DNA of 64,000 nucleotides from JBBRHQ01 sp963815645 (GTDB lineage: Bacteria > Actinomycetota > Thermoleophilia > Solirubrobacterales > 70-9). The position numbers and the translations under genes are program-made. Position 1 is the stretch's first letter. Each line of letters begins with the position of its first letter. The stretch covers positions 434,001-498,000 of the forward strand of contig CAWFHL010000001.1 in NCBI GenBank assembly GCA_963815645.1. The letters are read 5' to 3'. Positions 8,415 through 16,833 of this stretch are shown in pieces. The notes under the pieces are model-generated. The model was not told where the DNA came from. It ran no database searches and saw only the letters and a program-made list of their open reading frames with translations.

Positions 8415-8521
8415 CGCCGGCACAGGCGTGTAAGGCGGCGAAGCCGCCGCAAGTGGTTTTTGGCCGCCGGCGCGGTGTTAGCGCCGGCACAGGCGTGTAA
8501 GGCGGCGAAGCCGCCGCAAGT
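8400..8521 (+). repeat. Double-hairpin element, locus A (two tandem units)
   Basis: There are two units with starts 67 bases apart (8400 and 8467). Each has stem 1 CCGGCGC/GCGCCGG around a 7-base loop (GGTGCTA or GGTGTTA). A 13-base linker CACAGGCGTGTAA follows, then stem 2 GGCGGC/GCCGCC around GAA, then GCAAGT. Unit 1 is followed by a run of five T. The pair fills the space between a plus-strand and a minus-strand gene ending here, so it could work as a two-way transcription terminator. The same design recurs at 15465-15585 and 36914-37034. Confidence 0.9.
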
Positions 8522-8526
8522 AATTT

Positions 8527-9756
8527 CTAGAGGTAGCCCATCGGATCGACCGGCGTGCCGTTCACCCGCACCTCGAAGTGGACGTGCGGGCCGAAGCAGT
8601 AACCGGTGCAGTCCGAGTAGCCGATCACCTGACCCTGGGAGACCTGCTGGCCCGCCGAGACGGCGAAGGACTCCTGGTGGGCGTAGCAGGTCTGCAGGCC
8701 CCCACCGTGGTCGATGCAGGTGAAGTTGCCGTAGCCGCCGCTTGCCGACTCGGGCTCGGTGAAGACGACCGTGCCGGCTGCGGCGGCGCGGATCGGCGTG
8801 CCGGTCGGCACCGCGATGTCAATTCCCGGATGCATCTCGGAGCCCCCGAAGCGCCAGCCGAATGGGGAGACGACGGGGCCGTTGACCGGCCAGATGAACC
8901 CGGCGCCACTTGGCGCCGGCAGCGGCCCGGCCGGCAGGGGCCCGGCCGGCAGCGGAGCGGAGGCAGCGGCCTGAAGCTGCGCCTGGATCTTCGACTGGAT
9001 GTCGGCGACCGAGCCCTCCAGCTTCTGCTCGGAGTCCTTGATCTGCGAGAGCGCCGCCTGGCGCCGCCCGCGGGCCGCGACCAGGTCGGCCTGGCGGCTC
9101 TCGACCCCGGCCCTGGCGGACGCCAGCTGCTGCTGCTGGGCGGCGATCGCGTCGCGGGCCGCCTGGATCCGGCGCCGTGCGTCGGCCAGACGGATCACAG
9201 TCCGCTTCGCCTCGTTGCGGAGCTGGCGAACCCGCCCGACGACCGTCTCCTGGAAGCCTTGGATCCGCTTCAGGTACTCGGCCCGCGCAACCATGTCGTC
9301 GAAGCCCTTGGCCGAGAGCAGCACGGTGAGCACGTCGGGTGTGCCGGACTCATAGACCGCGACAAGCTGCTCGCGCAGGTTGATCAGCGCCGCCTTCAGG
9401 TGGCTGCGGACGACCACCAGGTGATCGCGAGCCCGCCGCAGGTCGGCGATCGCCTGGTCGAGCTCGGCCTGCTTGGCGAGCAGCTGCGCATGCACCGCGG
9501 CCTCCTGGCGACGGAGCCTCGCCACCGCCGCCTCGAGACCCGAGATCTGGTCGTCGTAGTGGGAGATCGTCGTGGTCAGCACGCCCTTTTGGGAGCGCAC
9601 CTTGTCGAGGCTGGCCTGCTTTGTGTCGAGCCGGGATTGCAGGTCCGCCGGGGCGCTGCCGCCGAGCAGGGCGAGCAGGCATGCGGTGGCCAGCACGACG
9701 ACGGTCGCGGCTATCGCGCTGGGGCGCGCCAGAGCAGGTCGAATTCGATTGATCAC
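8527..9756 (-). CDS. M23 (LytM-type) peptidase with coiled-coil, exported
   Basis: Likely peptidoglycan endopeptidase or an activator of cell-wall hydrolases. The order is: an N-terminal signal/membrane segment (about residues 12-34), long coiled coils (about 40-265) as in EnvC/RipA-type proteins, a Pro-Gly-Ala linker with repeated GPLPA, and a C-terminal LytM domain. In that domain MHPGIDIAVP and GPHVHFEV carry the zinc-binding residues. Because the zinc ligands are kept, catalytic activity is plausible. It is probably involved in daughter-cell separation. The C-terminal end lies next to the double-hairpin repeat pair. Confidence 0.88.
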   Translation of the reverse strand: MINRIRPALARPSAIAATVVVLATACLLALLGGSAPADLQSRLDTKQASLDKVRSQKGVLTTTISHYDDQISGLEAAVARLRRQEAAVHAQLLAKQAELDQAIADLRRARDHLVVVRSHLKAALINLREQLVAVYESGTPDVLTVLLSAKGFDDMVARAEYLKRIQGFQETVVGRVRQLRNEAKRTVIRLADARRRIQAARDAIAAQQQQLASARAGVESRQADLVAARGRRQAALSQIKDSEQKLEGSVADIQSKIQAQLQAAASAPLPAGPLPAGPLPAPSGAGFIWPVNGPVVSPFGWRFGGSEMHPGIDIAVPTGTPIRAAAAGTVVFTEPESASGGYGNFTCIDHGGGLQTCYAHQESFAVSAGQQVSQGQVIGYSDCTGYCFGPHVHFEVRVNGTPVDPMGYL

Positions 9757-9903
9757 GGCACTGGTCGAGCCTGCGGCCGGGCCCGTTCAACTGCGACCCG
9801 GGCAGGCGCCCGAGGCTAGCTAAGGCCGCTCCCCGACTCAGTCAGCTCCCCGAGGATGCAACCTCGGTTGCGATCGACGGCCGATTCGTGCGTGATCGTG
9901 CGG

Positions 9904-10845
9904 TTAGGCACGAGGAGTCGGCGGCTCGACCTCGAGCAACTCTTCGCTCGCCTCCTCCTCCATCTGCAGGGTGGTGTGGTCGATGTTGAAGCGCTCCTGT
10001 ACCGCGACCTCGAGGTTGCGGCGGATCAGGTCGCGATCGGCTCCCTCGCCGACCACGACGTGTGCCGAGAGGGCCCCGAACCCGGCTGTCAGGGTCCAGA
10101 CGTGGAGATCGTGGACCGAGCAGACCCCCGGGACTGCGGCGAAGACGCTCTGCAGTTCCTCCATGTCGAATCCCGGCGGCGCCGCCTCCATCAAGACGTC
10201 CACGGGCTCGCGGATCAGCCGCCATGAGGAGGCGAGGATCAGTACTGCGATCAAGAGGCTGATGATCGGGTCGACCAGCGATGAGCCGCCGGCGAGGACG
10301 AAGGCGCCGGCGATCACCACGCCGAGCGATCCCAGGGCGTCAGCGGCGCTGTGGCGAAGCACTCCTTCGAGGTTGACGTCGCTGCGGTCGCCCCTGATCA
10401 GGACCAGGGTCGCCGCGGCGTTGCCGGCCACACCGAAGAGTCCGAGGGCGAGGACACCACCGGCCTCGATCGAGGGGGGGTCGGAGAAGCGGCCGATCGC
10501 CTCGATCGCGATCAGCACCGCGACCGCGACCAGGGTGAGGCCATTGGCGAGCGCCGCCAGCACCTCGGAGCGCTGGTAGCCGAAGGTTTGCCGTGCCCCC
10601 CCGGGGCGGGAGGCCAGCCTCGCCGCGGCCAGCGCCAGGGCGATCGCGCCGACGTCCGACAGCACGTGCCCCGCGTCGGCGAGCACGGCCAGGGAGCCGG
10701 TGATGATGCCGCCGGCGATCTCGACCGCGAGCATCGCAAGGTTGATCGCCAGCGCCAGCAGCATCCTGCGCCGGCTGTCCCCGCGGCGCTGCTCGAGGGC
10801 GCCGCCGCGGGCATCCCCGTGAGCGAGGCCGTGGACGTGAGCCAT
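9904..10845 (-). CDS. Cation diffusion facilitator (CDF) metal efflux transporter
   Basis: A 313-residue CDF-family antiporter that exports divalent metals, typically zinc. The N-terminus is His-rich (HVHGLAHGD). Six membrane segments follow, with the metal-site motifs LADAGHVLSDV (transmembrane helix 2) and HSAADALGS (helix 5), and a cytoplasmic C-terminal domain (VHDLHVWTL) typical of the family. The HxxxD pattern in both helices fits Zn/Co-type CDFs of the CzcD branch. The 147 bases on its 3' side up to the M23 gene show nothing recognisable. Confidence 0.92.
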   Translation of the reverse strand: MAHVHGLAHGDARGGALEQRRGDSRRRMLLALAINLAMLAVEIAGGIITGSLAVLADAGHVLSDVGAIALALAAARLASRPGGARQTFGYQRSEVLAALANGLTLVAVAVLIAIEAIGRFSDPPSIEAGGVLALGLFGVAGNAAATLVLIRGDRSDVNLEGVLRHSAADALGSLGVVIAGAFVLAGGSSLVDPIISLLIAVLILASSWRLIREPVDVLMEAAPPGFDMEELQSVFAAVPGVCSVHDLHVWTLTAGFGALSAHVVVGEGADRDLIRRNLEVAVQERFNIDHTTLQMEEEASEELLEVEPPTPRA

Positions 10846-10873
10846 GGCCCGAGCTTAGAACCCGCGGCTGGCG

Positions 10874-12160
10874 TCAGGCGGGCGCCGGCTGGCGGTCGCC
10901 CGCGGAGGCGCCGTTGCTCGAGGCGATCCCCGCGGCGGCGATCTCAGCGCCGAAGCCGAGGCGCTCACGGTACTCCCGGGCCTGCATTCGGGAGATCACC
11001 AGCCGCTGGATCTCTGCGGTGCCCTCGAACAGCTGGTAGATCTTCGCGTCGCGGAACCACTTCTCCAGCGGGCACTCGCTGCTCCAGGCGTGGGGGCCGA
11101 CCAAGTCCATCAGCTGGGTGGTGGCCCACATCGTCACGTCGCCGGCCTTCAGTTTCGACATCGAGCCCTGACCGCCGGTCATCGGCATCCCGTTGCGCCC
11201 CATCCAGGAGGCCCTCTGCACCAGCAGCCGCGCCGCCTCGATCTCGGTGGCGATGTCGGCGAGAGCCTGCTGCACGCGCTGCGTCTCGAGCAGCGGAGCC
11301 CCGTTCTCCTGGCGCCCGTCCAGGTAGTAGAGGGTCCATTCATATGCAGCCTGCGCGATCCCGATCGCCGATGCGCCGACCATCGGCCTTGTGATCTCGA
11401 AGGTGGCCAGGGCGTCGGCCGAGCGTGACTTTTGGCCGGACCGGGCCCGCTCGAGCTTTCGCTCCAGCTTCTCTTCGCCGCCGAGCAACTGGTCGGCCGG
11501 GATGCGGCAATCCTCGAGGATCACCTCCGCTGTGTGTGAGGCCCGGATTCCCAGCTTCGACTCCTTCTTTCCCTGGCTCATCCCCGGCGTGCCCTTGGCG
11601 ACCACGAACGAGGCCTGGCCGCGGGTGCCGAGCGAGGGATCGACGGTCGCGACGACCACGTGGACGTCGGCGATGCCGCCGTTGGTGATGAAGACCTTGG
11701 TGCCGTTGAGGACCCACTCGTCGCCGTCGCGGCGCGCGGTCGTCTTCAGGCTCTTCACATCGGAACCGGCCTGGGGCTCGGTAACCGCATAGGCGCCGAG
11801 CTTGATTTCCTCCTCGGTGCCGAAGCAATCGGGGACCCAGCGGGCGATCTGCTCGGGGGTCCCGGTGGCCGCGATCCCGGCGGCTGCGAGCCCCGAGCCG
11901 GAGATCGCCAGGGCGAGCCCGGCGCACCCCCAGTGAAGCTCCTCTGTGTAGATCACACCCATCTGCCCGTCGCTGTCGCTGCCCATCCGCTGCATGTGCT
12001 CGAGGCCCTGGAGCCCCCAGCGGCGCGCCTCGGCGATCACCTCCCAGGGGACGCTCTCGTCCTGGTCGTGACGGGCGGCGGCGGGGCGCATCACCTCGGC
12101 GGCGAAGCGACGGCAGTAGGCACGGAACTCCTGCTGCTCGTCGTTCAGTGCGAAATCCAT
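10874..12160 (-). CDS. Acyl-CoA dehydrogenase
   Basis: FAD-dependent dehydrogenase of 428 residues that introduces the alpha-beta double bond into an acyl-CoA. AYAVTEPQAGSDVKSLKTTA is the FAD/substrate loop region, WVLNGTKVFITNG a family signature, and YQLFEGTAEIQRL holds the glutamate in the catalytic position near the C-terminus. The length and the insert around residues 215-250 resemble branched-chain or glutaryl-type members, but the substrate is not assignable. A TetR-like palindrome lies 46 bases upstream of the start, so expression is probably induced by an acyl-CoA or related ligand. Confidence 0.88.
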   Translation of the reverse strand: MDFALNDEQQEFRAYCRRFAAEVMRPAAARHDQDESVPWEVIAEARRWGLQGLEHMQRMGSDSDGQMGVIYTEELHWGCAGLALAISGSGLAAAGIAATGTPEQIARWVPDCFGTEEEIKLGAYAVTEPQAGSDVKSLKTTARRDGDEWVLNGTKVFITNGGIADVHVVVATVDPSLGTRGQASFVVAKGTPGMSQGKKESKLGIRASHTAEVILEDCRIPADQLLGGEEKLERKLERARSGQKSRSADALATFEITRPMVGASAIGIAQAAYEWTLYYLDGRQENGAPLLETQRVQQALADIATEIEAARLLVQRASWMGRNGMPMTGGQGSMSKLKAGDVTMWATTQLMDLVGPHAWSSECPLEKWFRDAKIYQLFEGTAEIQRLVISRMQAREYRERLGFGAEIAAAGIASSNGASAGDRQPAPA

Positions 12161-12205
12161 GTCTGCCCCCTTCGCCCGGCCGCCCCGGACGGTCCGTTTT
12201 CATTG

Positions 12206-12223
12206 ATTGACCAGTCAGTCAAT
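12206..12223. promoter_or_regulatory. TetR-type operator-like palindrome
   Basis: ATTGACCAGTCAGTCAAT has perfect 6-base arms (ATTGAC/GTCAAT) around a 6-base centre. It lies 46 bases upstream of the acyl-CoA dehydrogenase start. Such TGAC/GTCA palindromes are typical of TetR-family repressors of fatty-acid and steroid catabolism genes. A related site occurs near 19425. No regulator gene is in the window. Confidence 0.5.
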
Positions 12224-12311
12224 GGCGAAAAGCCTAGCTGACCGGCCAGCCGATAGCCATCGGAGCGGGAGATCCCTGCGCCGCCGCACCGCCACCAGTA
12301 GCGTTCCTCCC

Positions 12312-13737
12312 TTGGCACGGCTGCGGCTACCCCGCCTGCGCGAGCGCCCGATCAACGCCTCGGGGGCAGCCGCCCCCGGAATCCGCTGCCCCTCCGGAGG
12401 AGGCCGCGCGCTCGAACGGCAATTCCCAAAGGACGGCGACCCTTGCTCCTCCACCCCCGCCCCCGGCGCCTCCGCCGCCCCCCGACGAGCCGGAGCTCGA
12501 GCCGCTTCCGCCACTCTCGCTGTTCTCGAAGGTGATGGTGATGGTGATCCCGCTGGCCCTGGTCGGGCTCGGGCTCTACCTGTTCGGGGTCTTCGACAGC
12601 GGCGACGCCGCCGGGCCGAGCGGCCCCGCGCCGCAGATCGAGGGGACGGGTGCCCGCGGCACCGGGCCCGCGGCGGCCAGCGACGCAACCGATCTCGGCT
12701 TCCCGGCATTCGCGACCAAGAACACCACCCGGGTCGGCGGCTCGACCCCGGCGGCGACCGCCGCGGGCGTTGCGCTCGCGACCTTCCCCTCGACCGTTCC
12801 CGACGACTCGCCCCCGGCGGTGACCCTGGTCCCCGACGGGGGCTGGCAGGAGGGGATCGCCGCGGCAGCCCTGATCGCCGATCCGGTCCACGCCCCGCTC
12901 CTCTTCTCGGGCCCGGACGGGATCCCCGCGGCGACCACCGACGCGCTCGGCACGATGCGCCCGCAGGGCTCGAAGGGAACCGGCGGAAGCCAGCTGTTCG
13001 CGCTGCCGGGAGCCGAAATCCCGAGCGGGTACGAGGCCAGGGTGGTGAAGGCCGGCGGCGCGGCCGACGTCGCCGCCCGCGTGGCGGGTCTGCGCGCCAA
13101 GCTCGCGGGGGGGCCGCCCGAGCACATCGTCGTCACCACCTCGCAGGATCCCGGGATCGCGATGCCGGCGGGGGCATGGGCGGCGCGCTCCGGGGACCCG
13201 GTGCTGTTCGCCGGGAAGCAGGGCCTGCCGAAGCCGACAGCGAGGATTCTCGCCAAGTTCAAGCGCGTTCCCGTCTACATCCTCGGGCCGACCTCGGCGA
13301 TCCCCGTGTCGGTGGAGAACGAGATCAGCAAGATCAGTGGCCAGGTGGCGCGCATATCCGGCGAGGAGCCGGTCGCCAACGCGATCAACTTCGCCCGCTA
13401 CTCCGACGGCAGCTTCGGCTGGAATCTCAACGACCCGGGGCACGGGTTCGTGATCGCCCGCAGCGACCGTCCACTCGACGCGGTCGCCGCCGCGCCGCTC
13501 TCCGGCGCCGGCACCTGGGGCCCGCTGCTCCTCACCGACAACGCCGCGACCCTTCCCGGGACGCTTCACAGCTACCTTCTCGACGTGAAGCCCGGCTATA
13601 CCAGCGACCCCACCCGCGCCTTCTACAACCACGTCTGGGTGATCGGGGACCAGGATGCGATCAGCGTCGACCAGCAGGCGGCGATCGACTACAGCACCGA
13701 GCTCGGCAAGGTCGGGCCGAAGGGCAGCGGAGAGTGA
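12312..13737 (+). CDS. Cell-wall-binding-repeat-2-like surface protein
   Basis: Probable membrane-anchored or exported protein with PF04122-like repeats: VTLVPDGGWQEGIAAAALIA, VYILGPTSAIPVSVENEIS and FVIARSDRPLDAVAAAPL are the usual units. A proline-rich stretch is followed by a single transmembrane helix at about 12535-12590, giving a type II layout with the repeats outside. The uninterrupted frame starts at ATG 12532, but the proline-rich part upstream has no start in that frame. It joins a TTG frame from 12312 (ARLRLPRLRERPINASG) if one base is added or lost in the C-run at 12373-12377. The role may be cell-surface attachment. Start and N-terminus are uncertain. Confidence 0.6.
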
Positions 13738-13967
13738 GCGAGGCGGAGCGCCCGGAGCTGCTGGCCGCCTCGCAACGGGTCACCGTCGAGGACATCCGGG
13801 CTCTGGCGGGGGCCTCCACGCCCCACTTCGCGCTCCAGGTCCGCAACCGGATCCGGCGGCTGATCGAGGCGCTGCCGGCCGATCACCCGGCCCGGATCGA
13901 GGGAGAGCGCAGGGTCGCCGAGATGGAAGAGCTGGCTCGCCACAGCGGCGATCCGCGTGGCCGCTGA
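13734..13967 (+). CDS. Conserved small protein, 77 aa
   Basis: Starts at a GTG that overlaps the stop of the preceding gene (GTGA) and overlaps the next gene by 11 bases, so it is embedded in a co-translated run of three genes. It is rich in Arg, Glu and Ala, mostly helical in appearance (VTVEDIRALAGASTPHFALQ, then an arginine-rich helix) and has no membrane segment. No family is recognised. It may work with the adjacent methyltransferase or the wall-binding protein. Confidence 0.6.
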   Translation: MSEAERPELLAASQRVTVEDIRALAGASTPHFALQVRNRIRRLIEALPADHPARIEGERRVAEMEELARHSGDPRGR

Positions 13968-14742
13968 GACCGATAGCGCGCTGCGGCGGACCCTGCCGCT
14001 CCTGGAGCCCGAAGCGCGGAGCCGGGCGGAGGCGACCGTGCCGGGAGCGTCGTTCCTCGATCTGCTCGGCGAGGACCTCCCTTCGACCGGCGCGACCCAG
14101 GACCTGATGCTGACCGGAATCGTGCCGCGAATCTACGAGCGCTACTGGCGCCCCGCCCTGGGCCAGGTGGCAAAGGGGCTGACCGGCCCCGGGATGGCCG
14201 ACGAGATCCGCATCGCCCGGCTGCTCCTCGGGCTGCGGCCCGGAGATGGCGTCCTCGACGTCGCCTGCGGCCCGGGCAACTTCTCCCGCGCATTTGCCTC
14301 CACCGTCGGGGATTCGGGGCTGGTCGTCGGCATCGACGCCTCGCAGACGATGCTGGAGCGCGGCGCCTCCGAGCTGCGCCGCTCAGGGCTCGACAACCTC
14401 TGCCTGATCCGCGGTGATGCGACGGCACTTCCCTTCGTCGAGGCGAGCTTCGACGCCGTCTGCTGCTTCGCGGCCCTGCACCTGCTCGACGATCCCCTCG
14501 CCGGGCTGGACGAGATGGCCCGGGTGCTCACCCCGGGCGGCAGGATCGCCCTGATGACCTCGGCCCAGCGCCGCCTGGCCCCGCGAGGCCCGGCCAAGCC
14601 GCTGGTCGAGCGGCTCAGCGGGATGCGCATCTTCACCCGCGAGCAGATCGGCGAAGCGCTCGAGCAGCGCGGCTTCATCGACATCCACCAGCGGATCAGC
14701 GGCATGGTCCAGTTCGTCGGCGCCCGCCTCGCCCCGGCCTGA
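13957..14742 (+). CDS. SAM-dependent methyltransferase, class I
   Basis: A 261-residue methyltransferase. VLDVACGPGNFSRAFA is SAM motif I, VVGIDAS the acidic motif, and LPFVEASFDAVCCFAALHLL plus LTPGGRIAL are the later motifs of the UbiE/Methyltransf_11 group. About 90 residues precede the domain, with an LTGIVPRIYERYWRP segment seen in actinobacterial small-molecule methyltransferases. The start is GTG 13957, overlapping the small upstream gene. The substrate is unknown. Confidence 0.82.
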   Translation: MAAETDSALRRTLPLLEPEARSRAEATVPGASFLDLLGEDLPSTGATQDLMLTGIVPRIYERYWRPALGQVAKGLTGPGMADEIRIARLLLGLRPGDGVLDVACGPGNFSRAFASTVGDSGLVVGIDASQTMLERGASELRRSGLDNLCLIRGDATALPFVEASFDAVCCFAALHLLDDPLAGLDEMARVLTPGGRIALMTSAQRRLAPRGPAKPLVERLSGMRIFTREQIGEALEQRGFIDIHQRISGMVQFVGARLAPA

Positions 14743-14774
14743 GCCGGGGCGTAGGCATCGAATAGGTTGGGGCG

Positions 14775-15446
14775 ATGAAGCAGCTCGCCCCCGGCATCTG
14801 GCGCCTCAACGAGTTCCCGCGGCCTGCGATCAACGTCTACCTCGGCGACGACGTGCTGTTCGATGCGGGCCGCCGCTGGGACCGGCGCCGGATCCTCGGG
14901 CAGCTCGAGCGCCGCAAGATCTCGCTGGTCGCTCTGACCCACGTCCATCCCGACCATCAGGGCGTCGCCAAGGATGTCTGCGAGGAGCACGGGGTGCCGC
15001 TCGCCTGCCACGCCGACGACGTCGACGCGATGGAGGGCCGGCGCCCGGTCCAGGAGGCCGCCGCCTCCAACCCGGTCAACCGGCTGATCGCGAAGCTCTG
15101 GGAGGGGCCCCCGCACAAGGTCGGCCGAGTCCTCGGCGACGGGGATGAGGTCGGCGGCTTCCGGGTGGTCCACGCTCCCGGGCACGCCCGCGGCGAGGTC
15201 GTCTACTTCCGCGAGGCCGATCGGGTGGCGATCTGCGGCGACGTACTGCGCAACATGAGCTACGCCACAACCCTCCCCGGGTTGCGCGAGCCGCCGTCGA
15301 TCTTCACCTACGACCCGGCCGAGAACCGGCGCTCGATCCGCAAGCTGGCCGGGCTCGGCCCGAAGCTGATCCTCCCCGGCCACGGCCCCGCGATCACCGA
15401 CATGGCAGCGTTCGAGCGCTTCGTCGCAGCGCTGCCGGACGACTAG
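14775..15446 (+). CDS. MBL-fold metallohydrolase
   Basis: A 223-residue metallo-beta-lactamase-fold hydrolase. THVHPDHQG is the HxHxDH zinc motif near residue 58, HAPGHARGEV has the third metal-site histidine, ICGDVL the bridging aspartate, and LPGHGP the last histidine. It resembles glyoxalase II-like or generic hydrolases rather than RNases, as no extra domains are present. It begins 32 bases after the methyltransferase on the same strand. Its end lies next to the second double-hairpin locus. Confidence 0.85.
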   Translation: MKQLAPGIWRLNEFPRPAINVYLGDDVLFDAGRRWDRRRILGQLERRKISLVALTHVHPDHQGVAKDVCEEHGVPLACHADDVDAMEGRRPVQEAAASNPVNRLIAKLWEGPPHKVGRVLGDGDEVGGFRVVHAPGHARGEVVYFREADRVAICGDVLRNMSYATTLPGLREPPSIFTYDPAENRRSIRKLAGLGPKLILPGHGPAITDMAAFERFVAALPDD

Positions 15447-15464
15447 ACGCGCCGGCAACGGGTC

Positions 15465-15585
15465 ATTTGCGGCGGCTGCGCCGCCTGACATGCCTCTGCC
15501 GGCGCTAACACCGCGCCGGCTGACAACGGTATTTGCGGCGGCTGCGCCGCCTGACATGCCTCTGCCGGCGCTAACACCGCGCCGG
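15465..15585 (-). repeat. Double-hairpin element, locus B (two tandem units)
   Basis: The same element as at 8400-8521 but in the opposite orientation, with two units 66 bases apart. Both units carry linker CAGAGGCATGTCA, the stem-2 loop GCA and the end GCAAAT, which are shared within this locus and differ from the other loci. A partial echo of the unit end (GCGCCGGCAACGGGT) at 15450-15464 hints at a third, mostly lost unit. The pair lies between the ends of two convergent genes. Confidence 0.9.
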
Positions 15586-15603
15586 CTGACAAACTCATGC
15601 CGC

Positions 15604-16707
15604 TCAGGCGGCGAGCACGGCCTCGGCGACCCGCTCGCGATGCCACTTCGCGTCGCCGAACATCGAGGCGTCCGCGCGGGCGCGCTTCAACCAGAAATGC
15701 AGGTCGTGCTCCCAGGTGAAGCCGATCCCGCCGTGCACCTGTAGCGACGCGGCTGCGACCCGCCAGCCGGCGTCGGACGCGTAGGCCTTGGCGATCGAGG
15801 CGGCCCGGGGGAGCGTCTCCGGCTCCGCGTCTGCGGCCCAGGCCGCGTAGTAGACGGCGGAGCGCGAGTTCTCCGTCTCCAGCAGCATCTGAGCGCAGCT
15901 GTGGGAGACGGCCTGGTAGGAGCCGATCGCCCGCCCGAACTGCTTCCGATCCTTGGCGTAGGAAACGGCCATCTCCATGGTTCGCTGGGCGATCCCGGTG
16001 AGCTCGGCGGCGAGCGCCACACAGCCCCGCTGGAAGACCGGCAGGTAATCGGCGCCGGCGCCGATCAGCGTGTTGCCGGCCGGCACCTCGACCCCCTCGA
16101 AGCGGACAGTGAACAGCTTCCGGGTCAGGTCGATCGAGCTCTCCCCGGTGACGCTGACCCCATCGGAATCGCGATCGACGATGTGCCGGCGGCCGTCGCT
16201 GGTCGCGACCAGGAAGAAATCGGCGCTCCCGGCGTCCATCACCAGCACCTTCTCTCCGTCGAGCACGACCGCATCCCCGTTGCCCCCCGCCTCCATCGAA
16301 AACTCGCCGATCGCCGCCGGCGTTCCGGCGTCGATCAGCGCCGGAGTGCCGCGCCGCCCGCCTTCGGCCAGCGGCCGCAGGTAGCGCTCCTTCTGATCGT
16401 CGTCGGCGCAGGTCGCCAGCGCCAGCCCGGCAACCGTGTTCGAGAACAGCGGAGAGGGGGCCAGCGCATAGCCCATCTCATCCATCACCACCGCCAGCTC
16501 GACCATCCCCAGCCCCTGGCCGCCCCACTCCTCAGGCAGCGCCAGGCCCTGCCAGCCGAGCTCGGTCATCTCCTTCCAGTCCTCTTCTGCGAACCCGTCG
16601 GGAAGCTCGATCAGCTCGCGGATCCGCTCCGGCTTGTAGCGGGCGGCGAGGAACTGCTTCGCCGCCTCCTGGATCGCCCGCTGCTCGTCGTTTAGGTCGA
16701 AATACAC
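15604..16707 (-). CDS. Acyl-CoA dehydrogenase, short FadE-like subunit
   Basis: A 367-residue acyl-CoA dehydrogenase. It has the N-terminal helical domain (DLNDEQRAIQEAAKQFLAAR), a middle beta domain without the usual TEP.AGSD motif, and RKQFGRAIGSYQAV and QVHGGIGFTWEHDLH at the C-terminus. The shorter, less typical middle part resembles one subunit of the heterotetrameric FadE pairs of steroid side-chain degradation (such as FadE28/FadE29) in Mycobacterium. Its neighbour 126 bases upstream on the same strand is a second, more canonical dehydrogenase, which supports a heteromer. The substrate is not known. Confidence 0.85.
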   Translation of the reverse strand: MYFDLNDEQRAIQEAAKQFLAARYKPERIRELIELPDGFAEEDWKEMTELGWQGLALPEEWGGQGLGMVELAVVMDEMGYALAPSPLFSNTVAGLALATCADDDQKERYLRPLAEGGRRGTPALIDAGTPAAIGEFSMEAGGNGDAVVLDGEKVLVMDAGSADFFLVATSDGRRHIVDRDSDGVSVTGESSIDLTRKLFTVRFEGVEVPAGNTLIGAGADYLPVFQRGCVALAAELTGIAQRTMEMAVSYAKDRKQFGRAIGSYQAVSHSCAQMLLETENSRSAVYYAAWAADAEPETLPRAASIAKAYASDAGWRVAAASLQVHGGIGFTWEHDLHFWLKRARADASMFGDAKWHRERVAEAVLAA

Positions 16708-16744
16708 GTCAGCGCACCCCCGGCGTCGGTGTTGCCCGCATTCC

Positions 16745-16783
16745 GTCCGCGGCGGACGCGGAAGCGAGAGCGCAAGGCTCTCG
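16745..16783. other. Two small hairpins between acyl-CoA dehydrogenase genes
   Basis: GTCCGC/GCGGAC around one G (16745-16757) and CGAGAGC/GCTCTCG around GCAAG (16765-16783) lie in the 126-base spacer. They could attenuate or process the transcript between the two dehydrogenase genes. There is no T-run after either. Confidence 0.35.
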
Positions 16784-16833
16784 GTGCCTGCTGGTGCGCC
16801 CTCGCGAGAGCAGAGTACGCGGGCGGAAGTTGC

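Noticed and set aside
8400..8521. CRISPR array
   Set aside because: There are only two units per locus, the spacer is 10-12 bases and is not variable like spacers, no cas gene is near, and the same unit is found at other loci.
12207..13967. A 586-codon plus-strand frame over the wall-binding gene
   Set aside because: Only its last 77 codons (the small gene at 13734) and possibly its early part (ARLRLPRLRERPINASG) look real. The middle is an out-of-frame shadow of the repeat protein.
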